From Alterisphingorhabdus sp051668705 (GTDB lineage: Bacteria; Pseudomonadota; Alphaproteobacteria; Sphingomonadales; Sphingomonadaceae): a stretch of DNA of 64,000 nt. Location of the stretch: NCBI RefSeq assembly GCF_051668705.1, contig NZ_CP196351.1:2108001-2172000 (forward strand), in the 5' to 3' direction. Numbering within the stretch: position 1 is the stretch's first letter; each line of letters begins with the position of its first letter. Shown here in pieces: positions 17,177 to 25,240 of this stretch. Position numbers and translations under genes: made by a program. The notes under the pieces are model-generated. The model was given only the letters and a program-made list of their open reading frames with translations, made no database searches and was not told where the DNA came from.

Positions 17177-18102
17177 CCGCACCATATTTTTCCATCATCA
17201 TGCCCGTTTATAATGCGCAGGACAGCCTGCCAGCGACCATTGCTTCGGTATTGGCGCAGAGCGAAAGCGATTTTGAGTTGATCGTCCTTGATGACGGCTC
17301 AACCGATAATAGCCTGCACCAATTGCTGGAATTATCCGCACAAGATGAGCGCGTTCGACTGGTTTCCCAAAATAACAAAGGTGTCTCAGCCACGCGCAAT
17401 TTTGCCATGGGTCTAGCACGCGGTGAGTTCATCGCCTTTTTGGACAGCGATGACCATTGGCACCCTGAAAAACTGGCGATGCACCGCAGAGTGCATGCCG
17501 CACAACCATTTGCCGATGCCAGCTTTGCCAAAGTTGTTTTTGTGGAAAATGGTACATCACCCGATTGGCGCTATGGCCGCCAGTCCAGCGTACAGAATAT
17601 GACCTATAGCGCATCCGAATTTCTGGCTGAAAACCCTAGCTGCACCATGTCCAATGTCGTTGTGCGCAGAGAGGCTGCATTGGCGGCAGGCCCATTCATG
17701 CACGGCATGTCTTTTGCGGAAGATCAGGAATGGTTGCTGCGCCTTATCGGCAATGGCAGCAATCTGGTCGGCATAGATGCCGCTTTGGTTGGTTATATGG
17801 TCAGCGAAACCGGTCTATCAGCAAATTTTGATGCAATGCTGTCAGGCTGGCGTGAGCTATTTGATCGCTATGGCCCTGCGCAAGACCGTTCAGCGGCCGA
17901 AGCATTATATTTCCGCTATCTGGCACGCCGCGCACTGCGCATGGGCTCCAGCGCGCGCATCGCCATGCATTATGCCCGCCAAGGCCTGGCCATTAACGCA
18001 CGCAGCTTTTTGGCGGATGGCAAACGCGGCTGGGCGACATTGTGCTGCTGCTGCGCTGCTCTCTTCATGCCGCGCTCAATACGCACCCATTTTTTCGCAT
18101 AA
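17173..18102 (+). CDS. GT2 glycosyltransferase
   Basis: This 309-residue family 2 glycosyltransferase begins with the GT-A signature FSIIMPVYNAQDSLPATIAS, has LDDGSTDNS near residue 43 and the metal-binding FLDSDDHW near residue 95. It probably adds one sugar to the lipid-linked repeat unit in the cytoplasm. The ATG overlaps the flippase stop (ATGA) and is preceded by AAGGAG. Its C-terminal segment YFRYLARRALRMG is shared with the next gene (LRYLARRAIQLG), so the two are tandem paralogues. The donor and acceptor sugars cannot be predicted. Confidence 0.87.
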   Translation: MTAPYFSIIMPVYNAQDSLPATIASVLAQSESDFELIVLDDGSTDNSLHQLLELSAQDERVRLVSQNNKGVSATRNFAMGLARGEFIAFLDSDDHWHPEKLAMHRRVHAAQPFADASFAKVVFVENGTSPDWRYGRQSSVQNMTYSASEFLAENPSCTMSNVVVRREAALAAGPFMHGMSFAEDQEWLLRLIGNGSNLVGIDAALVGYMVSETGLSANFDAMLSGWRELFDRYGPAQDRSAAEALYFRYLARRALRMGSSARIAMHYARQGLAINARSFLADGKRGWATLCCCCAALFMPRSIRTHFFA

Positions 18103-18134
18103 TCACCGACACATAATATCAGGAGGATAATATC

Positions 18135-19166
18135 ATGACAAAGACCACAAAAATCAGCACCCGTACATCTATCCGCAAGCCGAAAATCTCTGTCGTTATG
18201 CCGGTTTACAATGTTGAGCGCTATGTAGCAGAGGCGGTACAATCTGTTCTGGATCAAAGTTTCGAAGAGTTCGAGCTCATCATCGTTGATGATGGCGGCC
18301 AAGATGACAGCATTGCCATTTGCTCAGCATTTAAAGACCCGCGCATCCGTATCATATCACAGCGCAATCGCGGCCTTGCTGGTGCACGCAATACCGGCAT
18401 CTTGGAATCATGGGGCCGTTATGTTGCTTTCCTCGATAGTGACGACAGCTGGATGAAAGACAAGCTGATGCTGCATTTCATCCATTTGGAAAATAACCCC
18501 GATGTTGATGTCAGCTATAGCGGATCACGTTTCATGGACGAAAACGGCCATGCTTTGCGTCAGGCACAAAAACCCAAACTGACCAATATCGATCCGCGCA
18601 AAATCTTGCTGCGCAATCCGGTCGGCAATGGATCTGCACCAGTAATCCGCCGCACCGCGTTGAACAATGTGGCCTATCGTCACCCGGAGGAATCCTGGCG
18701 TCTTTGCTATTTTGACGAAACATTGCGCCAGTCAGAAGATATTGAAATGTGGTTGCGGCTATCCATGCTTGGCCAAGCAAAATTTGAAGGTGTTGATGGC
18801 CTGTTGACCAATTATCGCATCGTTGGCGGCGCTTTGTCTGCCAATATTATTGCACAATATGAAAGTTGGGAAACGATGCTCGACAAAACACGCAGCTATG
18901 CCCCGCAATTTGTGGCCCTGCATGAGCGTGAGGCACGCGCATTTCAGCTGCGTTACCTTGCGCGCCGCGCCATCCAACTGGGTGACGGCACCATGGCCAT
19001 GATGCTGATCCGTGATGCGATTTCATACAGCCTTAAACCATTATACCGCGAACCGGGCCGGTCACTGGCCACCGTTTCCGCTGCTTTGGCCATGCGCTTT
19101 TTGCCCACCAACAGCGCTAAAGCTCTGGCGAACCGATGGACTGGCAGCAAGGCGCTTGTCGGATGA
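18135..19166 (+). CDS. GT2 glycosyltransferase, paralogue of the preceding gene
   Basis: This 343-residue family 2 glycosyltransferase has KISVVMPVYNVERYVAEA at about residues 17-34, VDDGGQDDS near 52 and FLDSDDSW near 99. It carries the same C-terminal helical extension as its neighbour at 17173, including an LRYLARRAIQLG segment, indicating tandem duplication and divergence. A strong AGGAGGA ribosome-binding site lies eight bases before the ATG. It likely adds another sugar of the exopolysaccharide repeat unit. Confidence 0.87.
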   Translation: MTKTTKISTRTSIRKPKISVVMPVYNVERYVAEAVQSVLDQSFEEFELIIVDDGGQDDSIAICSAFKDPRIRIISQRNRGLAGARNTGILESWGRYVAFLDSDDSWMKDKLMLHFIHLENNPDVDVSYSGSRFMDENGHALRQAQKPKLTNIDPRKILLRNPVGNGSAPVIRRTALNNVAYRHPEESWRLCYFDETLRQSEDIEMWLRLSMLGQAKFEGVDGLLTNYRIVGGALSANIIAQYESWETMLDKTRSYAPQFVALHEREARAFQLRYLARRAIQLGDGTMAMMLIRDAISYSLKPLYREPGRSLATVSAALAMRFLPTNSAKALANRWTGSKALVG

Positions 19167-20173
19167 TCAGGCAGCACATTGTGCACTTGCTGGAAGATGG
19201 CTCTTTTGGCGGTGTTACCGAAAATCTAAAACTGTTTGATCGCCCGGAAATGGCGATGCGATATAGCCATTCTGTCGAAAGAGTAACGCCTGGCTGGTCG
19301 ATTGCGCCGAAATTAGAGGCCGATATCATCATCACCCATTATTCACATAGCTGGAGCAGACTGCCCTTTTTATGGTCTTTGCGTCAGCGCAATTCGCGCG
19401 CAAAGATCATTCATATGGAACATAGCTATTCAAAAGAATGGGCCGAATTGTCCGTGCCAAATTTGAACCGGCTTAAACGCTTGATGGTCAATGTCAGTCG
19501 CAATGTGGATGCCCTGATCTGTGTCTCCGATGCGCAGCGTTATTGGCTCAATACCCTTTCACCGAAGCTGGCGGAAAAGACGCTGACGATCAACCCGTTT
19601 AGCGATATGACCGCGCTGAAAGCATTGAGTCTGGCCAAACCCCATCATGGCAGGCCTTTGACGGTTGGCACTTTTGGGCGTTTTCACCCCGATAAGGGCT
19701 TTGATACACTGATCAACATTTTCGATCAGCTTCCCAGCGGATATAATATCCGATTGCTGATAGGCGGATTTGGTGAGACAGAGGAAGAGTTGCAAACATT
19801 AGCGGCGTGTAACCCTGCGATTGAATTTATCGGCCGTGTCGAGGACAAAGCCAATTTCATGCAGCAATGCGATGTCGTCATTGTTCCTTCCAAATATGAG
19901 ACTTTCGGCTTGACCGTTGCAGAAGCCAAGGCTGCTGGCCGCGCCGTATTGGTTGCCAATGTCGGTGCATTGATTGAACAGGTTTCAGATCCAAGGCAGA
20001 TTTGCGACTTTGACAAACCTTCCGAAGTATTGGCCCGCCTTTCCCGCCTCGACGCAATGCCGCTTGATCGCTTAGCAGAGGAAGGGCGCGCGGACATGGC
20101 TGGCTATGAAAAGCGTATTATCGATGGCTGGACCACATTGCTGGATTGGGGAGCACCGATAGCGGCCCAGTAA
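19163..20173 (+). CDS. GT4 glycosyltransferase
   Basis: This is a GT-B fold retaining glycosyltransferase of about 336 residues. The C-terminal domain has FGRFHPDKGFDTLI, LLIGGFGETEEEL and VIVPSKYETFGLTVAEAKAAG, the E-x7-E nucleotide-sugar site of family GT4. I chose the ATG at 19163, which overlaps the previous stop as ATGA, over an in-frame ATG at 19136 that would lie inside the previous gene. It ends the plus-strand glycosyltransferase operon and is followed by a clear terminator. Confidence 0.85.
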   Translation: MIRQHIVHLLEDGSFGGVTENLKLFDRPEMAMRYSHSVERVTPGWSIAPKLEADIIITHYSHSWSRLPFLWSLRQRNSRAKIIHMEHSYSKEWAELSVPNLNRLKRLMVNVSRNVDALICVSDAQRYWLNTLSPKLAEKTLTINPFSDMTALKALSLAKPHHGRPLTVGTFGRFHPDKGFDTLINIFDQLPSGYNIRLLIGGFGETEEELQTLAACNPAIEFIGRVEDKANFMQQCDVVIVPSKYETFGLTVAEAKAAGRAVLVANVGALIEQVSDPRQICDFDKPSEVLARLSRLDAMPLDRLAEEGRADMAGYEKRIIDGWTTLLDWGAPIAAQ

Positions 20174-20230
20174 TTGGCGCAACCATATCGACCAAGACCC
20201 GATATATAAGACCAAAGCCCCCAGACCCGA

Positions 20231-20265
20231 AAAAGCCCGTCAGTGATATGCTGGCGGGCTTTTTT
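20231..20265 (+). terminator. Rho-independent terminator after the glycosyltransferase operon
   Basis: AAAAGCCCG-T-CAG, loop TGATATG, CTG-G-CGGGCTTTTTT forms a GC-rich stem with a run of T's. It lies 58 bases after the GT4 stop. Flanking A's make it partly usable from the opposite strand too. Confidence 0.9.
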
Positions 20266-20565
20266 GTGTGTCATGCAGCGTCAAACACTATGTTTGGCGG
20301 CTAAATGAGGGCAGTTATAGGATAGCACACGCTCTGTGGAATGCGTTAGGCGTGAACCTATTACGTTTGCATGGCCACTCCCATCACTAATATGATCGAA
20401 AAGCGCAGATATATTGCTTTCTACATTCCAAATATCAGATCGTTAGTGGATAGCCTCTGGCATATAAACGTTTCTGATAGGCTGTGTACGTCTAGTGCCG
20501 CGATGCAAGCAATCACGCTAGACCGGCCTTATCACAGCATTATCGGTTGAATTATAAAAGCCTGA
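20266..20565. other. 300-base stretch without a convincing gene
   Basis: Between the terminator and the end of the convergent polymerase gene I see no structured repeat or RNA. A 59-codon frame on the plus strand (20371-20550) reads IPNIRSLVDSLWHINVSD, faintly like the N-terminus of an AraC-family regulator, but has no ribosome-binding site and no helix-turn-helix. It may be a gene remnant. Confidence 0.4.
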
Positions 20566-21843
20566 TTACGCGACCATATGCCGGTTATTAGACTGCAAAC
20601 TTTGGCCTACAATAATCAGCGCTGGCCAATAGAGATAGGCCAAAGACTCCAGATTTTCGCCAAAGCTGTACATGATCAGCAACAGCACCAGTGATAAAGG
20701 CAATCTGGCATGTGCTTCAAAAAGACATTTGCGCAGCAATATGACCAATGTTGTGACCAAGGGGATAGCCAGCAGGAACAGGCCTGACAGGCCTTTGACA
20801 AATAACAGACCATACCAGCTGTGATGACTGCCAATCGGCATATATTCGACCAGATGCGGCCCGCGTTCAACAATGCCATGGCCAAACCAATAGGCCTCAT
20901 TCTGCCAGCGCTCGACCGCTATTCGGCCCAAAGCCTCTCGCACACGGGTGGAGTCCGCCCGCGCGCCAGCAAAATCCGCCTGAAGCGCTTGCCCAATATC
21001 AATAATGTCCAGTGCAAACCAGCCAGCCAATAGCAAGAACGGCGTGCCAAGCAGCCACAAAACAGGACGATTTAACCGCGAAACAGCAAAGGCTATTGGC
21101 CATAACAATATCAGTCCAACCAGCGCCAGACGCGATTGCGACAACAGCATGATAGCAAGGGCCGCGGTCAGGCCGACAGCCTTCCACCGGATATTCTTCT
21201 CTTCCAGCGCACACAAAAAGTAGATCAGACCGATCATTCCGGCTGCGGGCGACCATGGCGCAAAAAATTGCCAGCGCGGTGCATTCGTGCCTGGCTCCAA
21301 TGTGTATAAGATGGTGGCGAAATATTCAGGACCGGACCCGCCCAAAATCTTCAACGGCGAAACCCAGAGCATAGAGGGCAAACCGATATAGGGAGCAGCA
21401 AGAAATATGGGCAGAACGATCAGAGTAACCGCGCCAACCTTGCACACTGCGCGTACAATAGCGGAGCGTTTGATGGGCAACACAGCGCCCGCGAACAGAA
21501 ACAGCGCGATCAACAACCAGCCTTTTGCCCAGCCTATGGAGGATTTGATGGTCTGGCCCGTGCCCAGCGATTGGTCAAAATGGCCAATCCACAACACGAT
21601 TAACAGGCCCAGCATACCCGCAATCCAGATCATGATGGACATTGGCGGCGCAGGCAAACGGCGCTCTTCCGGCAAATTGGGTGCAATATAATAGAGCAGC
21701 AATGCCCAACCAGCAAAGAGGAAACCCAGCACTGGCCCCGCAATATATAAGCCACCAACCAACCATAATGGCCATGTGGCCATTATCGCGATTGCGCTTA
21801 TATAAGTGGCTTGATTTTGTTGATGATCGGTGTGCGGAACCAT
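20566..21843 (-). CDS. Wzy-type polysaccharide polymerase / O-antigen ligase family
   Basis: This 425-residue protein has about 10-12 membrane segments and an O-antigen ligase/polymerase (Wzy_C-like) loop near residues 330-360 with GHGIVERGPH and GSHHSWYGLLFVKGLSG, characteristic of the family. It would polymerise lipid-linked repeat units in the periplasm. The listed ATG lies inside the upstream chain-length gene (46-base overlap); a second ATG at 21783 would remove most overlap, and neither has a good ribosome-binding site, so the start is uncertain. It is third in the minus-strand export operon. Confidence 0.8.
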   Translation of the reverse strand: MVPHTDHQQNQATYISAIAIMATWPLWLVGGLYIAGPVLGFLFAGWALLLYYIAPNLPEERRLPAPPMSIMIWIAGMLGLLIVLWIGHFDQSLGTGQTIKSSIGWAKGWLLIALFLFAGAVLPIKRSAIVRAVCKVGAVTLIVLPIFLAAPYIGLPSMLWVSPLKILGGSGPEYFATILYTLEPGTNAPRWQFFAPWSPAAGMIGLIYFLCALEEKNIRWKAVGLTAALAIMLLSQSRLALVGLILLWPIAFAVSRLNRPVLWLLGTPFLLLAGWFALDIIDIGQALQADFAGARADSTRVREALGRIAVERWQNEAYWFGHGIVERGPHLVEYMPIGSHHSWYGLLFVKGLSGLFLLAIPLVTTLVILLRKCLFEAHARLPLSLVLLLIMYSFGENLESLAYLYWPALIIVGQSLQSNNRHMVA

Positions 21844-23231
21844 AGCAACATTAATCCGGCAAGCATGAAGAAAGTAGCACCCAATGCCCCTGCCAAAGCA
21901 ATCAGCAAAGACGGGCTCGATGTGCTTTTGGGGAGCGAGGGTTGCTCCAGCACTTGAACGAGCGGATAGGATGCGAACGGGTCTTGTTTATTGGTATCAA
22001 TACGCGCCAGGGCCGACGAAAACACGGCTTCTGCAACACGGTGATCGCGCGTTAAATCGGCAAGTTCGGAGGCTTGTTCGACAAGTTTTTGCGTCTCCAA
22101 AGATTGCGCTGTAATATCGCGGCGGATTTCCGCTAGACCAGATGCGGCGGCTTCTTTCTGTGCGGCGCTGACCACCAAAGATTGCATCAGATTAGAGCGC
22201 CCCTGCCCGACCATGATGTCGGTGCGCTGCAAAATTGCATTGGCGCCCAGACCTGTCAAAGCCCTGCCCCGCGCTGCCAAAGCAGTGCGCAGCTCTTGGC
22301 GTTCAGCGCTTATCTTGGCCAGATTGGCATGGTTAGGCCCCAAGGTCGCAGACATTTCCTGATATTGCGCATCAACCTTCGCATAACGCTGGGCAATCTC
22401 GCCAAATTGTGGATCAGAGGCCAGCCGCAGCGATGTGTTCGCAGAGGACGGGTTTTTGCCCAATATCGACGACAAAGAGCCGGTTTCGCTCGACTTTTGT
22501 TTTAGGGCAATACGGGCCTCTCGTTCACGATTGCGCATGGCATCAAGATTGGCGATACGCCCGTTAAACTGATCGAGCGAAACAAGGCCTGTTCGCGCTT
22601 GGAAATCGAGCAAAGCCTGCTGTGTATCGCGGACCTTTTGCTCCAGTTTTTTAAGGTTTTCGCTCTCACCTGCTTCGCGTTGCTCTGCCTCATCATTACG
22701 CAGTGCATCAAGCTGTTTCAGGAAACTGTTGCGCAGCGCATTAGCGCGTTCTTGTGCTTGCTCAGCCGTTGAACCGCCAATTTCGACTTTGATCAAATTG
22801 GTCTGATCGGTCAAAGTCACTCGCGGTGCAGGGAATTTGCCAGCATCTTCATCAACCATTTTGGCGCTTTCGTCCAATGTAATATCGGTCATCAACAGAC
22901 GCTTATAATTCTCTGTCGGGCTGAGCGATGCGCTAGAGAAAGCGGAACTGGCATTTGATTGCGCCTGACCGATGCTTTCAACATTGAGCGAGCTGCCAGC
23001 ACCTGAACCTGGCAATATCAACGTGAATTTGCTGCGATATTGTGGCGGTGAGATAGCCAGATAGAGCGCAGTCAAAATCCAGATAACCGCAACCCAGCTA
23101 CCCGCAGTAATGAAATAGCGGCGATGACGGCGCAAAAATGGGCGGCGATTGCGCCAAGCCTGCCACAATTTCTGGGGCAGGCCAGGCTCTTCTTGCGCCA
23201 CATCAAGGGATGGTGTGTGGCTCATGATCAA
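21798..23231 (-). CDS. Wzz/GNVR polysaccharide chain-length determinant without kinase domain
   Basis: This 477-residue inner-membrane co-polymerase has a membrane helix near residues 40-62, an extended periplasmic coiled-coil region (about 70-420) and a second helix near 445-468. The C-terminal periplasmic stretch contains the AEVFSSALARIDTNKQDPFASYPLVQVLEQ-type GNVR segment, here near residues 400-430, ending PSLPKSTSSPS before the helix. No Walker A motif or tyrosine-rich tail is present, so it lacks the BY-kinase of Wzc; no separate kinase gene is in the window. Its start overlaps the Wza stop by four bases. Confidence 0.85.
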   Translation of the reverse strand: MIMSHTPSLDVAQEEPGLPQKLWQAWRNRRPFLRRHRRYFITAGSWVAVIWILTALYLAISPPQYRSKFTLILPGSGAGSSLNVESIGQAQSNASSAFSSASLSPTENYKRLLMTDITLDESAKMVDEDAGKFPAPRVTLTDQTNLIKVEIGGSTAEQAQERANALRNSFLKQLDALRNDEAEQREAGESENLKKLEQKVRDTQQALLDFQARTGLVSLDQFNGRIANLDAMRNREREARIALKQKSSETGSLSSILGKNPSSANTSLRLASDPQFGEIAQRYAKVDAQYQEMSATLGPNHANLAKISAERQELRTALAARGRALTGLGANAILQRTDIMVGQGRSNLMQSLVVSAAQKEAAASGLAEIRRDITAQSLETQKLVEQASELADLTRDHRVAEAVFSSALARIDTNKQDPFASYPLVQVLEQPSLPKSTSSPSLLIALAGALGATFFMLAGLMLLWFRTPIINKIKPLI

Positions 23232-24409
23232 TCCAGATTATTGAAAAAGAGGAAAGGTGTTGCAGTCTCACCAATGACGCTGACAACATCGCGCAAGTTC
23301 ATGGCAAAGCTGTCATAACAGGCAACGGCATCGCCCGGCATCAGATACGGGTCTTTGCTGTCACGATCGGCCCCGCGCACCAATCCTTCGATAGAGCGAG
23401 AAATAACAACCGATTTGCCATTGATGGGGTTACGCGAAAACAGAACAATTTTGCGTCCTGCATTCATTGCCGACCCGCCAACACAATTGGCCGAGAACAT
23501 GGCTTGAGAGAGGCGGCTGCCATAGGGCAGATTGGTGGCTTCTTTACCGATCGCAGCGCCTGCATTGTTATTGGCAGGCCGGCTAAGATTGGACATGAAA
23601 ACGCGGATGCCCGGGGCTGTAACCGATGATGGCTTGACCAAGGCTTCCTGAAAACATCCGGCTGATGGCACTATAATCTGGTCACCATCCTGCAATTGAA
23701 AGTCTTCGACAGCGCTGCCATAAACAGCGCCCGACAGATCAACCTGGGTCCAGCGTGTGCCGCGCACAATATAGACACTGCGCAGTTCTGCATCAGGGCG
23801 CACCCCGCCCGCTGCACGCAGGCTGGTGGATATGGTCCGGCCAATATTTGTGTCCCCGGCGTCAGCGCTATCCAGATTAACCGAACGGGTAACCGCTTGG
23901 CGAACACCAATCTGTTTGACACCGGATTCGAACACTGCGCCATTAACGGCAACACCAATGCTGCCCAGCTCCTTAATGGTCAGGCGCACATTATTGGCCA
24001 GATCGCGGACCATGCCTTCGCGAACCAAAAGACTGCGTACGGCATTTTCCGCTTCGCCCAAGGTAAGACCGTTCAGGGATAGGTTATAACGGCCCATCAG
24101 GCTCAATTGGCCAGCACCATTTAGGATATAGGTTTTTGACAGCAGGTCATCATCACCCGCAACCGATAATGTAACGCTGTCGCCCGGATTGAGCCGGTCA
24201 CCAAAGGTCTGGTCAAGAAGATCAGGCGCATATTCATAGCGCTGGATCACACCGGGCTGCGGCGCGGTATGGCATTGCTTAACTTGTCGATGATCGGCTG
24301 GAGCCTGTGTTGCTGCATAATAGCTGCCATATTGATTGCGCGGTGTTGGCATGGTTGCGCAGCCAGAGAGCGTTGCAGCGATAAGGCCAGTGAGAAGAAG
24401 TTTTTGCAT
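23228..24409 (-). CDS. Wza-type outer-membrane polysaccharide export lipoprotein
   Basis: This 393-residue lipoprotein has a signal peptide with lipobox LSGC at about residues 14-17. It is followed by a Poly_export domain (about 55-150, with LNPGDSVTLSVAG and GQLSLMGRYNLSLNGLTLGE) and SLBB-like segments (about 155-280, including SLRAAGGVRPDAELRSVYIV and LQDGDQIIVPSAG). It would form the outer-membrane channel for the exopolysaccharide. A perfect sigma54 promoter lies 50-65 bases upstream, making it the lead gene of the export operon (Wza, chain-length protein, polymerase). Confidence 0.88.
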   Translation of the reverse strand: MQKLLLTGLIAATLSGCATMPTPRNQYGSYYAATQAPADHRQVKQCHTAPQPGVIQRYEYAPDLLDQTFGDRLNPGDSVTLSVAGDDDLLSKTYILNGAGQLSLMGRYNLSLNGLTLGEAENAVRSLLVREGMVRDLANNVRLTIKELGSIGVAVNGAVFESGVKQIGVRQAVTRSVNLDSADAGDTNIGRTISTSLRAAGGVRPDAELRSVYIVRGTRWTQVDLSGAVYGSAVEDFQLQDGDQIIVPSAGCFQEALVKPSSVTAPGIRVFMSNLSRPANNNAGAAIGKEATNLPYGSRLSQAMFSANCVGGSAMNAGRKIVLFSRNPINGKSVVISRSIEGLVRGADRDSKDPYLMPGDAVACYDSFAMNLRDVVSVIGETATPFLFFNNLD

Positions 24410-24458
24410 GGTCCAAGTCCGTTTTGAGAAGAAACATCATTATATTTTCTCCGGACTA

Positions 24459-24474
24459 TGCAATCGCCGTGCCA
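24459..24474 (-). promoter_or_regulatory. Sigma54 (-24/-12) promoter for the Wza operon
   Basis: On the minus strand this reads TGGCACGGCGATTGCA, an exact match to TGGCACG-N4-TTGCW. It lies about 50 bases upstream of the ATG at 24409. An activator-like palindrome begins three bases upstream of its -24 box. Confidence 0.88.
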
Positions 24475-24476
24475 AT

Positions 24477-24642
24477 TCGCATTTTGCGCTTTTATTGCCG
24501 GAAATTCCAAGATTTCAGTTTTTCAAAATGCGAAAATTTGCAATTTGCAAAGATTTTCATTGCATAATGCAATATGATGATTCGCAAAATGCGATGATAG
24601 GTTTTGAAATTTGCGGTAAAGCCGCAGTTTTGCGTAATGCAA
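24477..24642. promoter_or_regulatory. Cluster of TYGC-N5-GCRA activator-like palindromes (region B)
   Basis: Thirteen-base sites are TCGCATTTTGCGC at 24477, TTTCAAAATGCGA at 24521, TTGCAATTTGCAA at 24538, TTGCATAATGCAA at 24560 (inside a 15-base perfect palindrome), TCGCAAAATGCGA at 24582 and TTGCGTAATGCAA at 24630. They fill the space between two divergent sigma54 promoters and match sites upstream of the GT26 fusion gene. The last one almost touches a -24 box and could instead be autorepressive or chance. Confidence 0.7.
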
Positions 24643-24646
24643 AGAA

Positions 24647-24662
24647 TGGCATGTTTTTTGCT
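24647..24662 (+). promoter_or_regulatory. Sigma54 (-24/-12) promoter for the H-NOX and activator genes
   Basis: TGGCATGTTTTTTGCT matches the -24/-12 consensus at all but one position with exact GG-N10-GC spacing, 51 bases before the ATG at 24698. It implies that the activator gene, second in this operon, is autoregulated. Confidence 0.85.
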
Positions 24663-24697
24663 TATTATGTGGCGACAACCACAATAAGGACCAAAAT

Positions 24698-25240
24698 ATG
24701 AAGGGCGTAGTTTTTACAGAGTTGGTGCGTTTCATGGAAGAAGCACAATCAGCCGATTTCGCGGAAGCCGTATTGGAAGGTGCAGCTTTGCCAAATGACG
24801 GTGCTTTTACCAGCGTCGGCAATTATCCTTCCGAATATGCATTGCAGATGGTGGGCGAAGCCTCCCTTCAGTCCGGTATTGATGCAGCAGAGCTGTGCCG
24901 TCTTTTCGGCAAACAGCTATATGGCCGATTTTTCATTCTCTATCCGCATATCATGGAAGCCTATCGCAATGCTGAGGATTTGCTCAGTCATGTGGGCAGC
25001 CATATCCATGCCGAGGTTTGCACACTGTACCCTGATGCCAATCCCCCCAAGGTAGAAAGCCGGAAAAACGGCGATGATATGGAAGTGCGCTACACATCAC
25101 ACAGGCCCATGGCGGCTATCGCACTGGGTCTTGTTCAGGGCTGCATGGCGCATTTCGGGGATGAGCGCAGCCTAAGCTGGGATTTTGGCGAGGATAGTAA
25201 ATCCGCAACATTTACTATCAATGGAGAACGCAGTGAATAA
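24698..25240 (+). CDS. H-NOX heme NO/O2-binding sensor protein
   Basis: This 180-residue stand-alone heme-NO/oxygen-binding domain begins with the characteristic MKGVVFTELVRFMEE. The proximal heme ligand is H104 in HAEVCTLYPDA, the conserved proline follows at about 116-117, and YTSHR (Y132, S134, R136) is the YxSxR motif that binds the heme propionates. In other proteobacteria such proteins sense nitric oxide and control a partner histidine kinase or cyclic-di-GMP enzyme, often affecting biofilm. Here the partner position is taken by a sigma54 response regulator, whose start overlaps this gene by eight bases. No distal-pocket tyrosine for O2 binding can be assigned without alignment, so NO selectivity is assumed. 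Confidence 0.93.
   Translation: MKGVVFTELVRFMEEAQSADFAEAVLEGAALPNDGAFTSVGNYPSEYALQMVGEASLQSGIDAAELCRLFGKQLYGRFFILYPHIMEAYRNAEDLLSHVGSHIHAEVCTLYPDANPPKVESRKNGDDMEVRYTSHRPMAAIALGLVQGCMAHFGDERSLSWDFGEDSKSATFTINGERSE

Noticed and set aside
20371..20550. 59-codon frame with a faint AraC-like N-terminal segment
   Set aside because: No ribosome-binding site, no DNA-binding domain and no continuation; at most a remnant.
24630..24642. TTGCGTAATGCAA as an enhancer site
   Set aside because: It ends four bases from the -24 box of the H-NOX promoter, too close for normal sigma54 activation; kept only as a possible repressive or chance site.
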